Shown: positions 21,474 through 35,601, counted from the stretch's first letter. The stretch: 64,000 nucleotides of DNA from Phoma sp. XZ068 (GCA_004835665.1 RBKR01000009.1:682001-746000), one strand, 5' to 3'. Translations and numbers: made by a program. Notes: generated from the letters alone by a model not told the origin.

Positions 21474-22614
21474 TTAGCAGCCGGCGTAAAGGGCTGTATC
21501 TTGTTAGCAGGAGTCAGTGTATCATTGTGGTTACGACTTACCCTGAGCGAACAGTGTGTAGGTATCGGCGTGGTTCAAGTTCTGGGCCGCGGTCAGACCG
21601 CGGACGAAGTTGTATCCGTAGCCGTTGTAGTCGCTGGTTCCCTTGACCTGAGTCAAGTGGGTCATCTCGTGGAGCACGGTGGTAGCCTGGTCCTGGGCGT
21701 GGCAAGTGCGGCTAAGTGCGCTCAGGCCGGAGAAGAAAAGGGGGCAGTTGACCATCTGGCTGGTCGGGGGGTAGGTGTAAGCCAGAACACCGCTGCCGCA
21801 GGAGCTCAGAATGTCGGAGCAGTAGTATCTGCTGTTTCCGGTGGTGCTGGAGCCGCACTGAGTAGCGATATTGTTGAAGACGGTTGCAACGGTGCTCTTG
21901 ACCGATGTGGTAGCGCTATAGGGGTTAGAATGGATTCGTCGAAACATTGTATGATCTTTACCTCTTGAAGTACTCAGTCACCTTGGCGGTGTTAGAGTTT
22001 GCGGCAGTGGCCGCGGCGCGAGCGAGCGTTGCACAGTTGGAGAGTGCGGTGAGGGTTGCGGTGCGGCGGGTGCCGGTGCAGTCAGACTGGACGACTGTGC
22101 GCTTGGCAAGGTCGATGTAGTCGCGGCGAACCTTGCTTGCTTGCTCGCCGTTGACAGAAGCTGCAACGCTGTTGCTGATGAAGGGGACAGCGCCGGCAAT
22201 CTCGGTCGAGTCGAGTTTGGCGTAGGCGAAAGCACCCTCAGTGACGACCTTGAAGTCGCCACCAGCGCTCAAGTCGTGGGCAACGGCAATATCGAAGGAA
22301 GTCTCAATGGTCTCGCCGGCAGCAAGAACCTGGAAGGCTGACTCGTCGAGGTTGCTGATGCTGACGCGGAGACGGACACCATCGAAGGGCACCTTCTCCT
22401 CGGCCTTGAAAACCTCAACCTTCTCGACGTGAGAGTCATCAAGGAAGGTGCCGGTCTTGAAGAGCTTGAGGTCCTCGGATCCAGTGTTCTTGATCAGAGC
22501 CTTGACGGCGGTGTTGCCAGTGAACTCAAGTTCAACATTGAGAGGTGAGTCGTCGAGCGAGAAACCAGAGACCAGAGTTGCCAAAGCGGCGAGAGAGAGA
22601 ACCTGAACCTTCAT
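21474..22614 (-). CDS. Deuterolysin (M35 neutral zinc metalloprotease), secreted preproenzyme
   Basis: Exons 22614-21962, 21915-21542 and 21493-21474 give 348 residues. Residues 1-17 are a signal peptide. A propeptide follows and ends at the dibasic KR at 171-172, the expected Kex2 site, leaving a 176-aa mature enzyme, the typical deuterolysin size. The aspzincin site is complete: HEMTH at 300-304 and the GTSDYNGYGY segment whose Asp313 is the third zinc ligand. Six cysteines sit in the mature part, including the C-terminal GC. The last exon encodes only the final few residues, and two in-frame acceptors differ by two codons; I chose the CAG that gives the family-like FAQALYAGC end. Likely an extracellular protein-degrading enzyme. 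Confidence 0.93.
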
Positions 22615-22702
22615 GATGGGCGATGTTTGGAGTGGAGTAACTGATACCGGAGCGGACTGTGAGTGAGCTGAGGATACTGTGCTAGAATGGAGGTTCTACA
22701 GC

Positions 22703-22710
22703 CTTTATAT
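22703..22710 (-). promoter_or_regulatory. TATA box of the deuterolysin gene
   Basis: ATATAAAG on the minus strand, about 90 bp upstream of the start codon. A clear TATA element fits an inducible secreted enzyme and contrasts with the housekeeping genes here, where none is obvious. Confidence 0.55.
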
Positions 22711-24366
22711 CTAATGGTTCTGTAGCATACTCTGTCAATCTTGCGCTTGCAAGTAGCCGTCAACCCCCCATCAGACATCTAGTCCCTCAAGGGAAGCTCA
22801 GTTCGCCCCAAACACCTCATATTGCTCAGTGCCATGTTTCGCGCCGCTAACGTCACCGAGCCCGGACGAACAGCGTCAAAGTAGGAAACTCGGTTTGCAC
22901 ATCGAAACACGCGTTTGTCGCTTAAGTGCCGAGGAAATCATAGTGCCGTGTCCAGAAAGCCGTTAGATCTCTTGGGTCAATCTAACCCACCCTTAAAGAG
23001 TTATAATCGGCAGGAGAGGAGATGTGCTGTAGTCCTGCCAAGATCAAGTGTGCTGATGGGAGTGAAGCCAAGTCTTCCGCAAGCCTTGACTTGCCAAAAA
23101 GGGACTGCCAAGATGAATATGGCGGGAACATCAGTCGCGATTGGACTGTCTTTTGTTTTCTCCGCCGTATTATCCAATTGATACGTGCCATGGCTGGAGT
23201 GAAGCATGCCAGGAAGCCACAACTCTTATCTGTTGCGGTAGTATGTACCACCTGCCTGTAATTTGGATAAAGCACCTTCTTCAAGGAGATCTGGCGTCTG
23301 GATCCACCCCACAGAATATGATGAGCGTTCTAATGGCGCCTTGCCTGTTTCCATCTCTTGTATGCTACCAATGGTAAGGAACTTGCTTGCAGCGACGCCT
23401 CGGCAGGAAACGCATTGACTGGGTCATATGCCACCAAGTATTCCCCACAATCGAACATCATCCCTGTCTTGCTTAACCCTATCGACGAGGCTGCAGATGG
23501 AGTGTGCATGAAGTCCGTGATGGAATTGTGGGATTGTGATAGCTGAAAGCCTAGGACGGGAAACGAGCGGCATCATGCGTGAAGCAATCTGCGCTACACT
23601 CCCTTTGTAGCCCCCGACTGGTAAGAAAAGATATTAGCCAGAATAACTCTGACTATCAATTAGGGAATTTCAACGAGAATACGAAGCGCGATACGGCGGA
23701 CTTACCATGCCAGAAGAAGCTGTACCCGCTGCAGTTGGCTGACATCTCTGTAGTGGGCACGAGACGACGGACAGAGGATGAGAACAGAAGGTGCATGTCA
23801 ACAGAGATAGGGCAACAGAGCAGATGGACGGAAGAAAGGGAATCATTCGTCTCAGTATCCTACAGTATATGCGGCAGCCGACAACGCACCAGCTATGCGC
23901 CTGCGTTACCCACCAGATCCCGAAATTCGCCAAAGCAATGCTAATCTACACGAATTTCAAAGGGCCCTATCTTCTTGATTAGAAATAACGAAACTCCCGC
24001 CGTTGTGACTCCATGCTTTTTGAATCGCCAAATAAAGCCTAACACCCGCCTTTTTCCGTACGGTCCATCTGCATACGATAATCATTACGTTCCTTCTGTG
24101 CCAGCCAGCCCAAAGAGTCGTGAAACCGTAGCATGTAGATGCCATGAACGTCCGGATATACATTCGTCGAGAGTATTAGATCGGTGGAAAGACAAAGCTC
24201 CTCAATCATGCAAGAAAGAATTGAAACCCTTGCGCACGCAAATGCAATGAGCACAAAACGTAAGGTTTGCGGGTTGAGCAAGCCAAAACGTGAACTATGA
24301 ATGGTGGACCGAGCTGCCTTTCGCTGTGAAGCAACCCGGGGGTACGCCGTGGGGATAGCTAGCAGT
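22711..24366. other. Intergenic, no gene seen
   Basis: About 1.65 kb between the deuterolysin promoter and the NOT1 stop codon. Both neighbours are on the minus strand. The longest frames are about 120 codons or fewer and do not look like known proteins. Holds distal deuterolysin promoter and NOT1 3' UTR. Confidence 0.45.
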
Positions 24367-27300
24367 CTAAGCTAGCGGCCGAGGGCTCTGCTGAGCATGG
24401 GTGAACAAAGCGTTGAGAAGCCGCTCAACCTATAACGTGTTAGCATCGATGACGTGCAGGAAGGATTTAGAGAGCTTACCTCAGGTGCGGCCTTGACGAA
24501 TGGCAGATCCCAGAATGCATATGTGCGATTCTTCAGGATCTCAAGCAGAGTGATGATCAATCCCCATGGGTGGGGACGATGCACCAGCAGGCGTTCCAGA
24601 AGCACTCTTGTGATAGTCTGTTGGATCTCAAGCACGTCCTCATCGTCATTGGGAGGGCCAAAGAGGTGCAACAGCGCGTAGCTGAAGAAGTGCGTGTGAG
24701 TATTTGGGTAACGGAGCTGGTTCGCGATGGCGCTGATGAAGTGGAATTTTGCTTCGGGGTGGAAATCCTTTACCAACCTCGCCATCAATCTAGCAGCTGC
24801 GCTGTCTGAATCGAACAGCGGGCCCTTGGACGCTTCAGTGCCCAATGTCGCAACGCCAATATAGAGAACTAGTGCGTGAATCAGAGCTGGATCAGCGGTG
24901 GTCGGCACCAGCTCAAACCCGCTATCTTTGGCTTGAGGGAAATAGATCGCATCGCAGATCTTGCGAATGTCCTGGGCCTTGGGTTCAGGCGCTTTTAGGA
25001 GGTTGTCAACATTGGCCTTGATGCCCGCTTTCGACAGAATTTCAACAATATCGGTTCGAATTACGGGTGCTTGGAGATTGTTTTCGAGACGGTCAACCTT
25101 CAGTCCTGCTGTGAAAGGATCTGGCATCTCCAGAATGGTGGAAGGATATGCGCTGACGATCAGGTTTCGTAGCTGAGTGCAATGCATGGGGATACTGTTG
25201 CACAAACGGAAGTGATGTTCGACAAGGAACTCGGGGTAGTCGTGATGGATGACAAGCAGGACGCGCAAGACTCCACGATAGAAATTCTGAGCCATAATAG
25301 TCTCCCCAGTCGGCTTGATCAGCTGTCCAGTGAAAACCAGAAGTGTCTCCATAAGGCGAGCGTAGACGTCCCAGCGCTCGTCGGACTGACCGCCTTCGAG
25401 CATTGCCGGGATGAAGATGCGGTGAGCGACAAGTGTCAGCCATGAGAAAGTAAATCTCTGGAAGTGGCTTGGCTGCAGGATGAGGAGAGCTCTGGCGACA
25501 CAGAGAAACAGGTCACCCTTGTGCTCCACCAAGGCGTCCTCCTTCGTTGCCTCGTTGAGACGGAAGAGGATGGTAGAAAACAAGCGGAAGAAGACCTTCT
25601 GATTGAAGGCGTCCCCTCGTGTGTTATGGTGATTGCATAACACCAGGACGATGACGACGAGCATTTGGTCAAGGTACTTGGATTTGTTATCCTTAGCACC
25701 AGCCTCACGTTCGTCTTGGTAAGCAACGAGGTCCACGATCAGTTTACCAAGCGCATCGATCTTGACTGTAGCGGTGTCAAGGTTTCCGGCACCGTAGGGT
25801 AAAGATTGCTCCTGCTCGAATGCAGTGACGGAAGCATCAATGCAAGTGCGGATGAATTCGATGGACGTCTCTTGGCTTTGCATGATGTCCTGCTTGTGGA
25901 GTTGGTAGATGAAAGCTCCGATCGTCTTCTTTGGTGTCTCTGGAAGCTGTAAGTGAACCCACTCATCAAAAATATACTCCAGCTGATCTTTGTGTCCAGT
26001 GGCAGGTGGGGTCAAAGACGAATCCGCAGTTGTTGCTTGAAGGTTGGCGATGACACGCTTTCCGACCTCAAGAGAGGGATCTTCTGCCAACCAGCTAGAG
26101 AGCGCGTCGATGGACAGAGCAAAATCAGCGCGAAAGGCACTTGGATGCTCGCTAAGCAGTAACTCCTCCAGCAGCGTGGAAAGCATTTCGACTGCGGCGA
26201 CGCGCCTCTCTTGAAGGGCCTTGGCAATAGTAGTGTTCAAACGATGCATATCCATCAGACCGACCTCCATAAGAGCAACCATAACGGTAGCCTTAAAGAT
26301 ACGATCATCGTCGTGAAGTGTTGCAAGCCACATCAGTACCTGACGCGAAGTCTGCACAGACAACTGGCAAAGGTGGCTGAGCAGGTGCGCCATAACCTCA
26401 ACTTCCAGACGCTGCAGTGAATCGGAGAACAGATGATTGGTAACCTGTCCGGCGATTCGAAATGCCCAAGAGTCCTTGTTGGGCCCAGCAAACTCAATGC
26501 TCGAGATAAGCTGGTCGAAAACGCGGTGGATTGCGCTGCTACCAGGCTGAAGCTCACTGATTCGCTCCTCGGGTGCATCCTTGATGACTTGTGTAAGCTC
26601 GACAAGGAGATCTTCAACGCCCCTCTGTCCGCCTGCCGGGCCAGGAGCATCCATGTAGCCGTTCAGCTGCTGTTGAGTAGGAGGCACGTGAGCGGATTGA
26701 AGGTTCTGTAGTCTAGGCTGCTGCGTAGGTTGGCGCGGCTCAGCAGGTGCAGCACCAGGAGTTGGCAGGTTTGGTACTGCGGCGAATTGATCCTGGAGTA
26801 CATCAGGGACCTGGCGCCCACTATCTTGTGAGATGTTGTTTGCATGTGGGAGGCCTCGCGCTTGTCGACCAAAGTCCTCGTAGATTGCTAGTTGTTCTCG
26901 GTTCAAGCCACCTGCTGTTTGCTTGTAGGGTTCAGGGATGTAGAATGCCCATGGGCTGATGTTCGAATCCTTGAATGGCTCGTTCGGGCGTGTGTTACGG
27001 AACATTCGACGCATGCGCACGGCCTCCTCGACCTGCATATCAATTTCAGCCAAGGACGACATTTCAGCTGCTTGTTCTACAGTGTTGCAGACCAAATCGA
27101 GGTTGTCGTTGACAAACATAACCACATGACCCTCTGGAAGAGTCTGTTCTGGGAGATCGCGAGCCATGATGCGTATGTTGTTTTGGATGCTCATACGCAA
27201 GGGTTCTTTGCAGGTGACCAAAGCTAAAGCACCAGACAAAGCCTTGACGACTGTGTGTGCCGCAGTCCGCAGCTTTTCCTCATCTGGTTCCATCGCGAAG

Positions 27301-30300
27301 TCCTTGCTTATGAGCTGAGATGTGGAGATAGCGGCGATTGTAACAGAGCGCTCGACGACGGGAGCAATTATCTCTTGGATAGCTTGATTGACAGCAGTAA
27401 GGAAAATCTTCTTGATCTGCGCTGGGGGCACAGCGCTGTTGCCGGATGGCGGGTACTGCAGCTGATTTGTAAAGTCAGGCAAAGCCGCGGTGATGGCCGC
27501 AGATGAGAAACGTTCACTGGGTCCTCGAGTGCGATTCAGGCTCATAATAGAGAGGTCGCCGAATGCATCGAGCCCATCCGTTACCATAGGGTTGAGGAAT
27601 TCCTCATCGGCTTGGGGACGAGCCCGAATGCTGTTCGTTGGTTCGATCTCCTTGTGGTCGAGGTCCAGACCCTTGCAGAGAACCTCAATCTCGAACTTCT
27701 GATTCAGTTTGAGGTCTGCGAAGTGGTACAGCTCCATCAACACACCAAGGATTTCCATCAGCCATGGATTGGGATGTTTGAAAACTGTAGACTTGGCGGC
27801 CTGAACCAATACCTTGCAGGTAAATGGGATGACGAGAAGAAGTCGGTCGGTATCGTAGCCCTCAGTCAGCAGATCTTTGAATGAGATGTTGCGGAACTTG
27901 ATCGGCTGATTGCGAGCAATGGTCAGTGAGCCAAGCCACGATCCGAGGTTCTTGAGATGACCTCGCTCCGTCGAACCGAGTGTGCCATCGTTGTTGAGCA
28001 TCCGCACGACACTAACGTAGGTCTCCCGGAGAACTTCAGCCCAGAGTGTGCGGTTGTTGAACAGCTCCAGCATGTCCAGGTAGAGCTGTTGGAAGTTGGG
28101 CTGCATCTTCGCTCGCTCTTCGACGAGATAGTTGGCAAACCACTGGTGGTGTCTCTCTTCGACAGCTTCGGTAAGATCATTGATCTTGTCGCGCAAATTG
28201 CGCTCAGATACGTTGTTCAGCACGAAAAGCACTCTATCCTGTACGTCTTCATCGGGATCCTCATAGAGATCTCCTTGAAGCGGGGGATCAACGTACAGGC
28301 AAGAAAACTTCGGTACAGCAGATTCTTGCTGAAGCGCATCTTCTAGGCCATTGCCGTTGGAGAGGCCAATGTTGTTGTGCCCGTCTCCATTCACTTCACC
28401 ACCTTGTTGTCCAACGACCTCCTCAGCCTTGGCAAATATCTCAGTACCTTGGAGGCCAGGGACAATGAGAAGCTGGTCGCAATAATTGGGCCACTCGGAG
28501 AGTCGGCTGGAGAAATGGAGTAGAGCTTGGAGGCCGAACTTGTACATGGAGTCCTCAGGCCGGTACTCCTGCACAGCTTCCAGGACCATGGCTAATCCAA
28601 CCTGCAGCGCAATTCTAGACAACAAGTTGAAGTTAATGATGCCGCCGAAGAGTACTGCTGTTGTCGCCAGTGCCTCCAGTGGATATTCACCGAAGCAGTT
28701 ATATTCGTCGAAGAGACCGTGGATCATGCATGCAAAGAGCTCCTGCTCCGCGGGATCGCGCGACTCCTTGTACTTCTTCAACACGGAAATGATGTCGCGA
28801 ACGTCGCTCTCACCACTATACATGTTCTTGAAGTGCTCTTGCATTTTGGTGTCAGCGTCCGCCGGAAGCGAGTTTCCATTCTGACCATTGGCATCGATGA
28901 TATCATCCACGCCTTCGCCGTAATTGATAAGTCGAGGATAAGCTTGGATGCAGTTGCGTTGGAGAGGCAGGAGTTCGTGTTCTGGCAGTCCACACTCAGC
29001 AAGGAACCAGAGCAATGGGTACACCGTCTTCACGGCAAGTGGCAGGCTAAGAGAATGTCCATCCTCTCGTACACGCTGCATCTCATCCGAGGCTCTTTGA
29101 GTCAGGAAGTTGGTCAGAATGCGTCGGAAGAGAAGGCCAGCTTGCTCGATAGTCTGTTGTAGCCAGGGCTCGATCTCGAATTTACCGCGCGCATGGGCCT
29201 GTGCCGCCATATCCAGACTGATGTCAGTGTTACTGCGGATCAGCGTTTCGGACCAGTCGTTGGCTTCGGCGTGCTCGAGGATAAGCGTGAGAGACATGGG
29301 GTCGGCGTTGTATGCATCGACGAAACGGTCAACAAGCCACTGAAGATCTTGTTGCCAGAGGCCGTACAGAACAAAGTTGTAAATCGGCAACTTCTTGTGG
29401 AAGTATGGGTCGAAGAGCTGCTTCAGAGCTTGCTCTTGTAGGGCACCCCATGGCTTCGGTACTGCTGCTGCTGCAACAAGGAACTCGGCCGTGTGAGGAT
29501 TAATCACAAGATCCGGAATCCCCATTATTTGAGCTGTGTGATAGGTCTCTGAAGTACGAAAGATCATCGTAAAAAGAGCGCCCGTAGCATCGAGCGACAC
29601 GAATGGGTGTTTGATGGCTTGCTCTGCGAATGCCTTGACGTCGTCAGGAGCACCCTCGAACGTCTCCAGCGAGTACGAGGCGCGCAGTCGCGGTATCTGG
29701 GAAACGTCGAGCTCTTGAGGGGTGCACTGCAAGTAACACAACAAGAAGTAGAGGTGTGTCACTTCGTGCTGCCAAGTTCCACCCCATAATGCCTGTATGT
29801 CGAAGCTCTCATTTTCCTGTGCAATCGGAAGTAGGGCGTTGTAGATGGCGAGGAAATTGTGCTTTTCGATGCGCAGATGGTCCCGATCGAAAGCGTGTAC
29901 GACGTCCTGCCAGTCCAACCGCTGTCCCGCGCGATGCTCGCGCAGTGCGGCTACAAAGTTCTTGGCGTTATATCCAGTGGAGATGGCCAGATACAACACG
30001 ACCGACGCCACTTGTTGGTAGCCAATGTCCCTTGTCTCTGCTGACGCAAGTATCTCTTTGCTGGCTTCTACTGTAGCCGTGCCTTGCGGCCCCGCTCGTT
30101 GTACTAGCTTCACTAACGGGTTTCTTGAACCGTCTGTGAGCTCAGCGAGTATGAGCTTCGATTCAACTATGCCAGGCACTTGCATATGCAAGGTCTGGTA
30201 ACGGACTTGGACAGCGTAAGCGAGGTTCATTTTCTTGTCTTCGTCCCATCCTTGCGGCGGGTCCTGCAGAAGGCGCTCGATGAGTGACGCGATGCACTCA

Positions 30301-31364
30301 GGACTCGTGTCGTCGTTTTGGTTGGGCTGCGCGATAGCTATTAGAAGATCGTCGCCAAGACTTGAAAGAAGGGTGTCGGCTACGTGGTGTTAGTGCAGGC
30401 TCTGATTGTGTGATACAAGCAAACTCACCTTTGGGCCTCAGATCTGTCTTTCTGCACGCAAGTGTGAGCATTGCCCTGGAGAGAGGGTCCATCTGGAAAT
30501 GTGAGACGAAGGTGGACAAATCAAAGTCGCGGAACAGGTCTCCTTCACTGGAGCTTAGGGACTCGGCGATCTTGTCTGCTTGCTCTGGGTCTTGTCGCAG
30601 CTTCTGGACCTCGGTCACGAGAATCTGATAGCTGCCATTGGGGTCAGTGTTGCGGCCGCCGGTGCCGAAGACTTGGGCTGCATTGTTCTGCAGGACGCGC
30701 CGGAAGTACTTTGAGAATACCTCCATGCCGTTCGAGTCAATCAGCTGTGTGGATTAGCATTGGAAAGTGGAGACGTGTACAGATGGAGCCAATGACGCAC
30801 CTTCCTGATCTGTTCAGTCTGCGTATCCCACTTGGAGCGGTCCTTCTCGTCCTTGACGGGACCGAACTGGCTCAGCAGCAGGAAGACCTGCGCGATGACG
30901 ATGCGCGAGAGATTCTGTGACGGCGGGCCGGAGGCGGGGTTGGTGGCCGTGCTGGGCGAGCCCACAGTGCTGGATGCGGGCGAGGCGCGGACGAGCTTCG
31001 AGGCTCCTCCGCTGCTGTTCGACGGGGCTCCGGCGGGCGCGGCAGATGAGGCCAGCTGCGAGGCGGGCTGGGTGACGGCGGTCCTGGACCGAGAGGACAG
31101 CAGCTGGCTGGCTGGGAGCTGCTGTCCTGCGGGTGCAAACGGCGCCGACGAGGTCGAGGACGCGGCCGACGACTTGCGGCTACCTACGAGGCGCGACGAG
31201 GCCGACGGGAGCGAGGGGAAGCTGGACGCGGCGGGTGAGTATGGCTGACGCGAGCCGCTGGGCGAGGGCGTGTTGCGCTGCTCGAGGGCGGCGCTGGTGG
31301 AGATGGGCGTCAGACGGGTGCTCTGGTTGTGTCTCGGGGCGCCCCAGGGGTGTTGCTGGCTCAT
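24367..31364 (-). CDS. NOT1: NOT1, scaffold of the CCR4-NOT deadenylase complex
   Basis: Exons 31364-30801, 30744-30429, 30379-24480 and 24429-24367 give 2,280 residues, within the usual range. NOT1 is the platform for deadenylation and mRNA decay. The first exon encodes a 188-aa leader, Ser/Ala/Pro rich for most of its length. HEAT-like helices follow. The MIF4G domain that holds CAF1 ends in the diagnostic ELYHFADLKLNQKFEIEVL at about 1180-1200. The CAF40-binding DUF3819 domain lies at about 1290-1430. The NOT1 C-terminal domain runs from about 1980 (RGVLRVLLVIHHDYPEFL) to the end (LLEILKNRTYAFWDLPFV). The last exon adds only 20 residues and changes the C-terminus seen in the unspliced frame. 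Divergent from the F-BAR gene. Confidence 0.95.
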
Positions 31365-32473
31365 CGGAGTGGTATTTCCATGAGCAGCGCAAGGGCGAAC
31401 GGGCGGGGTGGGGTGCGGCGATGGGGTGGGATGAGGGCGTCGACGTGAAGTTGTGCTAGCCGTGGGTCAATGGGAAGAGATGCTTGGCACTGAGGAGCGA
31501 GCGCATTTGCACGCACTTGCCAGCTAGCGACTGCGACTACCGCGCTGCAACGCGCCGAGCAGCAGAGCGACAGAGACAGAGACCTGCAGCACGCCAGCCA
31601 TTCACGTGCTTCTGCCTACACTGCTGCAAGAGCATGCTAGATCACGTGTCCATGCAGATATTGCCGGCGCTCAGCGTCGATGCTGCAGTCGTCCGGCGCA
31701 GGTGGATGCAGCGGCGACGGGTTACCCCACATTTCACCTACTGTATGCTGCAAATGCTCAACGCCTCCCGTCGCCCATTGCCATCGCACGCGAGCATGCG
31801 GCTGTCCTTGAGCACGGCGGCGATGACTCGGTGTCGAATCGTCTTTGCTTTGCATTGGCTTTGAACCGTTGACTTGATGCTGCATGACCCCGTATGGCCA
31901 TGCAGAGGCCCCATCGCTCAAGCTTTGACAACACAAACGTGTATTCTTGAAAGTCACCGCATCTATGCACAATGTCGAGACGCGTAACTACCTTCTTCTT
32001 TCACTGATGCTGCTTGCAGGGTGCCAGGCACGCCGCTTGGCCGTTTCTTGCTGCTGGGCTTCGCCAGGTGCAGCAGCTCACCGGCAAGAAGGCCGGCGAG
32101 TAGCCTCAGAGACAAAGATTTTCGTATCCAGCAAGCAATACCCACCAGACAGCTCATGCATACAGGAAGCTAATCGTCGTCTCGACGGAGAGCCGCACAA
32201 GGTCGTCGTCTCACTGCAGCAACGTCGTCATAGGGCTGAGCGCGCTGTCTAGCGCTCCCTCGGCGTTTCCCATGGCGACGCGGGAGATAAACACAGCTCG
32301 AGGCACAGGCACCCCAGACCCGCACCCTCACCACCCATACCCGGTCGCTGCACCCTGTAGTACCATTGATACCCCATATATACTACTCCCACATTTTTCT
32401 CGACATTCGTTCCCTCCGCGCACTGCTTGCTGCCACGTAGAGCACCCGCGCCAGCAAGTAAACAGCCGGCACG
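31365..32473. promoter_or_regulatory. Divergent promoter region NOT1 / F-BAR protein
   Basis: About 1.1 kb between start codons. TATATA occurs at 32377-32382, about 90 bp before the F-BAR start, in a CT-rich leader. Several short frames exist but none looks real. Confidence 0.45.
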
Positions 32474-35400
32474 ATGCCAGGCACACCGGCATCAGAGGTG
32501 CCTTCGGTAACTCTTTCATGTAGGATGGCTCCAGCTATCGATACAACACCTGCTAACAACTCCTAGTTGCCAACAACTTCTGGGGTAAAGACGATGCCGG
32601 CGTCGGTCCCATGCTTGACCGCATGCACTTTGCCAAAGTTACCAACGACGAATTGAAGGCCTTTTATGCAGCACGAGCAGCAATTGAAGAGGAATACTCC
32701 AAGAAGCTGCTGCAGCTCTCGAGAAAGCCTCTTGGGTCCTCGGAAACCGGCACACTGCGAATGTCCTGCGATGTCATACGAGCTGAGGTCGAGGCCATGG
32801 GCAAGGCGCACCAGAGCGTCGCCCAGCAGATGCATACCGAGCTGGAGGAGCCGCTACAAGCATTCGCTGGTGGGATGAAGGAGCGCCGAAAGATTGTTCA
32901 GAATGGCATTGAAAAGCTCTTGAAGCTCAAGATGCAGCAGACGGCCACAGTCAACAAAGCACGCGATCGGTACGAACAGGACTGTCTCAAGATCAAGGGC
33001 TTCCTCGCCCAGGCGCACATGGTCATGGGCCACGAAGAACGCAAGAACAAGGCCAGGCTGGAGAAGACGCAGATCAACCTGTCCACCACAAGCGCCGAAT
33101 ACGAAGCCGCAGTCAAGGTTCTCGAGGAGACCACTGGCCGCTGGAACAGGGATTGGAAGGCTGCCTGCGATGTAAGTTGGTTGCACGCAATGCGAGCGAT
33201 CACTGCTAATAGCCCTGTAGAAATTCCAGGACCTCGAAGAGGAGCGCATCGACTACACCAAGAGCAGCCTTTGGAACTTTGCCAACATTGCCTCAACAGT
33301 CTGCGTCAGCGACGACGGCGCATGCGAGAAGATGCGTTTGTCTCTCGAAGACTGCGACGTAGAGAAGGACATCACAAATTTCATCAGTGAAAGTGGTACA
33401 GGCCAGGAGATACCAGATCCACCAAAGTTCATCAACTTCTGCCGTGGAGACGCTGAAACATCATCACAAGTGTCAGACGACGAAAACTACTCAGTTGCAC
33501 AGTTTGCGAGGACTATGAATCCGTCATATCGTGCTTCGTCGCCACCCATTTCCGTCTTCGAGTCGCACCACGACCCCAACAACCCTTTGGCAAGGGAGTT
33601 GGGTTTGCAGCAGGACACTCAACCAGTCGCCATCCCACAAGACCAGATCAACGTGCCAACATCCCGGCAGTCCATAGAACCACAGCAGACAGCTCGACCC
33701 TCTACAGCTTCTAGGACAGTGCAGCCCGACCCACGTCTGGTGCAAGCGCAGCAGCAAGCACGCCAGCAGTACCAGCAGAGCCCGGCACCGTACACTGACT
33801 ATCCGGCGGACGGCATGACGCAGTTCTGTCGACCTGCAGTACAGTCTGATCGAAGCACCATCCCGAGCCCTATCCGGCCCCCAAGCCGAGACTCGCACAG
33901 TGATCACTCAGATCTGAACTCGTTCTCTAGCGTTGAGCCACCAAGCGGTTCTGCTTCCCCTGGAAAGCCAATGCCGTTGTCATCGTTCCCTGAGCCAAGT
34001 CCTATTGAAGAGAGTTCGTTCCAAAAGAAAAGAGGGTTTTTTAATAGTCCCTTTGGTCGTAGAAAGAGCAAGCCTGAGGTTGAAACCCCAGCATCTATAA
34101 CACCTACAAGCCGCAACGCATGGGCTCCTACATCCCGACAAAATACCAACGAGAACGTCAGTCCAACTCGCCCGCTCGGTAGAGCTAATCGTCAGCCTAT
34201 GGTGCAGGACGCCACACGATCTGCCAGTCCTGAACCAGTCGATCCGCGTGCGAACTTTCAGTTGAACGTTGGGAACAACGTGTTTGATGTAGCGTCGCCC
34301 GACAAGAGGAAGCAGCAGCAGAAGCAGGAGTCACCTGAAGAAATCGACCCAATTGCAGCTGCTCTCGAAGAGCTCCGAGGCGTCACAAAACAAAGCACTT
34401 CGCGCGTGTCTGCGGACAATTTCCATGGTTTGGCCACACCCCAGCCTCCAGCTACGCCCTCAGTTGCCTCAAAGCTTCCAGGAGGTGCTCCTACACCTTT
34501 GACCAACGTCAGTCTGAATGCTGCGAAACGAGGTACACCTCCGCCTTCCTATGAGCAACCACCGATGTCTCGCCTCGGCGCGCCAAAACCAGCGCATACT
34601 GCGCGCCAAATGCAGAAGACGACTGAAATGTATGTCAACCAAAAGGCGAGTGTATTCAATGGCAATGCCGCAGCATCCCGACCCTCCACGCGTGGCAATG
34701 CCCAGCAGGAGCCGCCACGAGCGACATCTCCTGCTCCAAATCGTGCTACTAGCCCCAGGCCTAGCTTGTACACAGCACAACAACGATCATCACAGGGACA
34801 AGCACCTGCATCACCGTCTACATACCGGCCTGCGCAGCGTCAACAACAACAGTCACCTGCTCCTGCTTCCAGCTACAATCGCTCAGTCTCACCAAACCCC
34901 TACGCAGCTTCAACTGCTGGTGGTCGTCCACGCGCCCAAACCGCTACCGCACCAGCTCAAGCCTATGGCACTCCAGTTGGACGCAATTCGTATTCATCCG
35001 CTCGAGGAGCTTCCCCTGCTATGAGCTCTATGCCTCGATCAGCTTCACCGCAGCCACCTCAGCCAGCGTACGCGCAATCGCGACCAGGGTCTCGCGCTGC
35101 ACCTAGCTCACGAGCTGTCAGCCCTCAACCAGCTTTCCGCCAGTCGAACGATCGACCTCCCAGCTCTCACAGTGCAGCGGCGATGTCTATGGCCGGCAGC
35201 GAACGAGGTGACGGGTCTGTGTACGGTGGCAGCATTCGAGGTCGACCACAGAGTTCGTACTATGGTGGAGGCGGAGGTGGTAGTGCGAGCTCAGTGAGAG
35301 CCGAATCTAGAGCACGCAGCAAGAGTCTGGCTGAGCCCAAGAACTACAACAGAGACGGACGGATCATCTTGAACTACTGTAAGTGACCATGGCCTTGATT

Positions 35401-35601
35401 TATTGAACCTTGTAGCTGACAGGTATAACAGCTCGTGCAATGTACTCGTACACAGCACAGATTCCGGAAGAACTTGCATTCCAGAAGGGCGACATCCTTG
35501 CCGTGCTTCGACTTCAGGACGACGGGTGGTGGGAAGCTGAGGCTGTAGGAAAGAACGGCAGGCCTGGTCTTGTCCCCTCGAACTACCTACAGCCTTGTTA
35601 A
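32474..35601 (+). CDS. F-BAR and SH3 cytokinesis protein (Cdc15/Imp2/Hof1 family)
   Basis: Exons 32474-32519, 32567-33171, 33221-35378 and 35432-35601 give 992 residues. The F-BAR domain (about 14-290) opens with SFANNFWG, built across the first intron, and continues with the helical coiled-coil typical of membrane-bending dimers. A 600-residue disordered Ser/Pro/Gln-rich region follows, with many Ser/Thr-Pro sites, as in the heavily phosphorylated Cdc15 linker. The last exon encodes almost exactly the SH3 domain (AMYSYTAQIPEELAFQKGD to the C-terminus, with the ALYDY-like and VPSNYL motifs). In yeasts these proteins scaffold the contractile ring and septum; in filamentous fungi they act at septation sites. 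The true first exon is only 46 nt. Confidence 0.93.

Noticed and set aside
21399..21968. 189-codon plus-strand frame rich in Gly/Ala/Val
   Set aside because: Antisense to the deuterolysin exons; explained by their codon use.
18633..24366. Possible secreted-enzyme or secondary-metabolite cluster around DUF3433 and deuterolysin
   Set aside because: No PKS, NRPS, terpene, P450 or transporter genes; neighbours are housekeeping genes.
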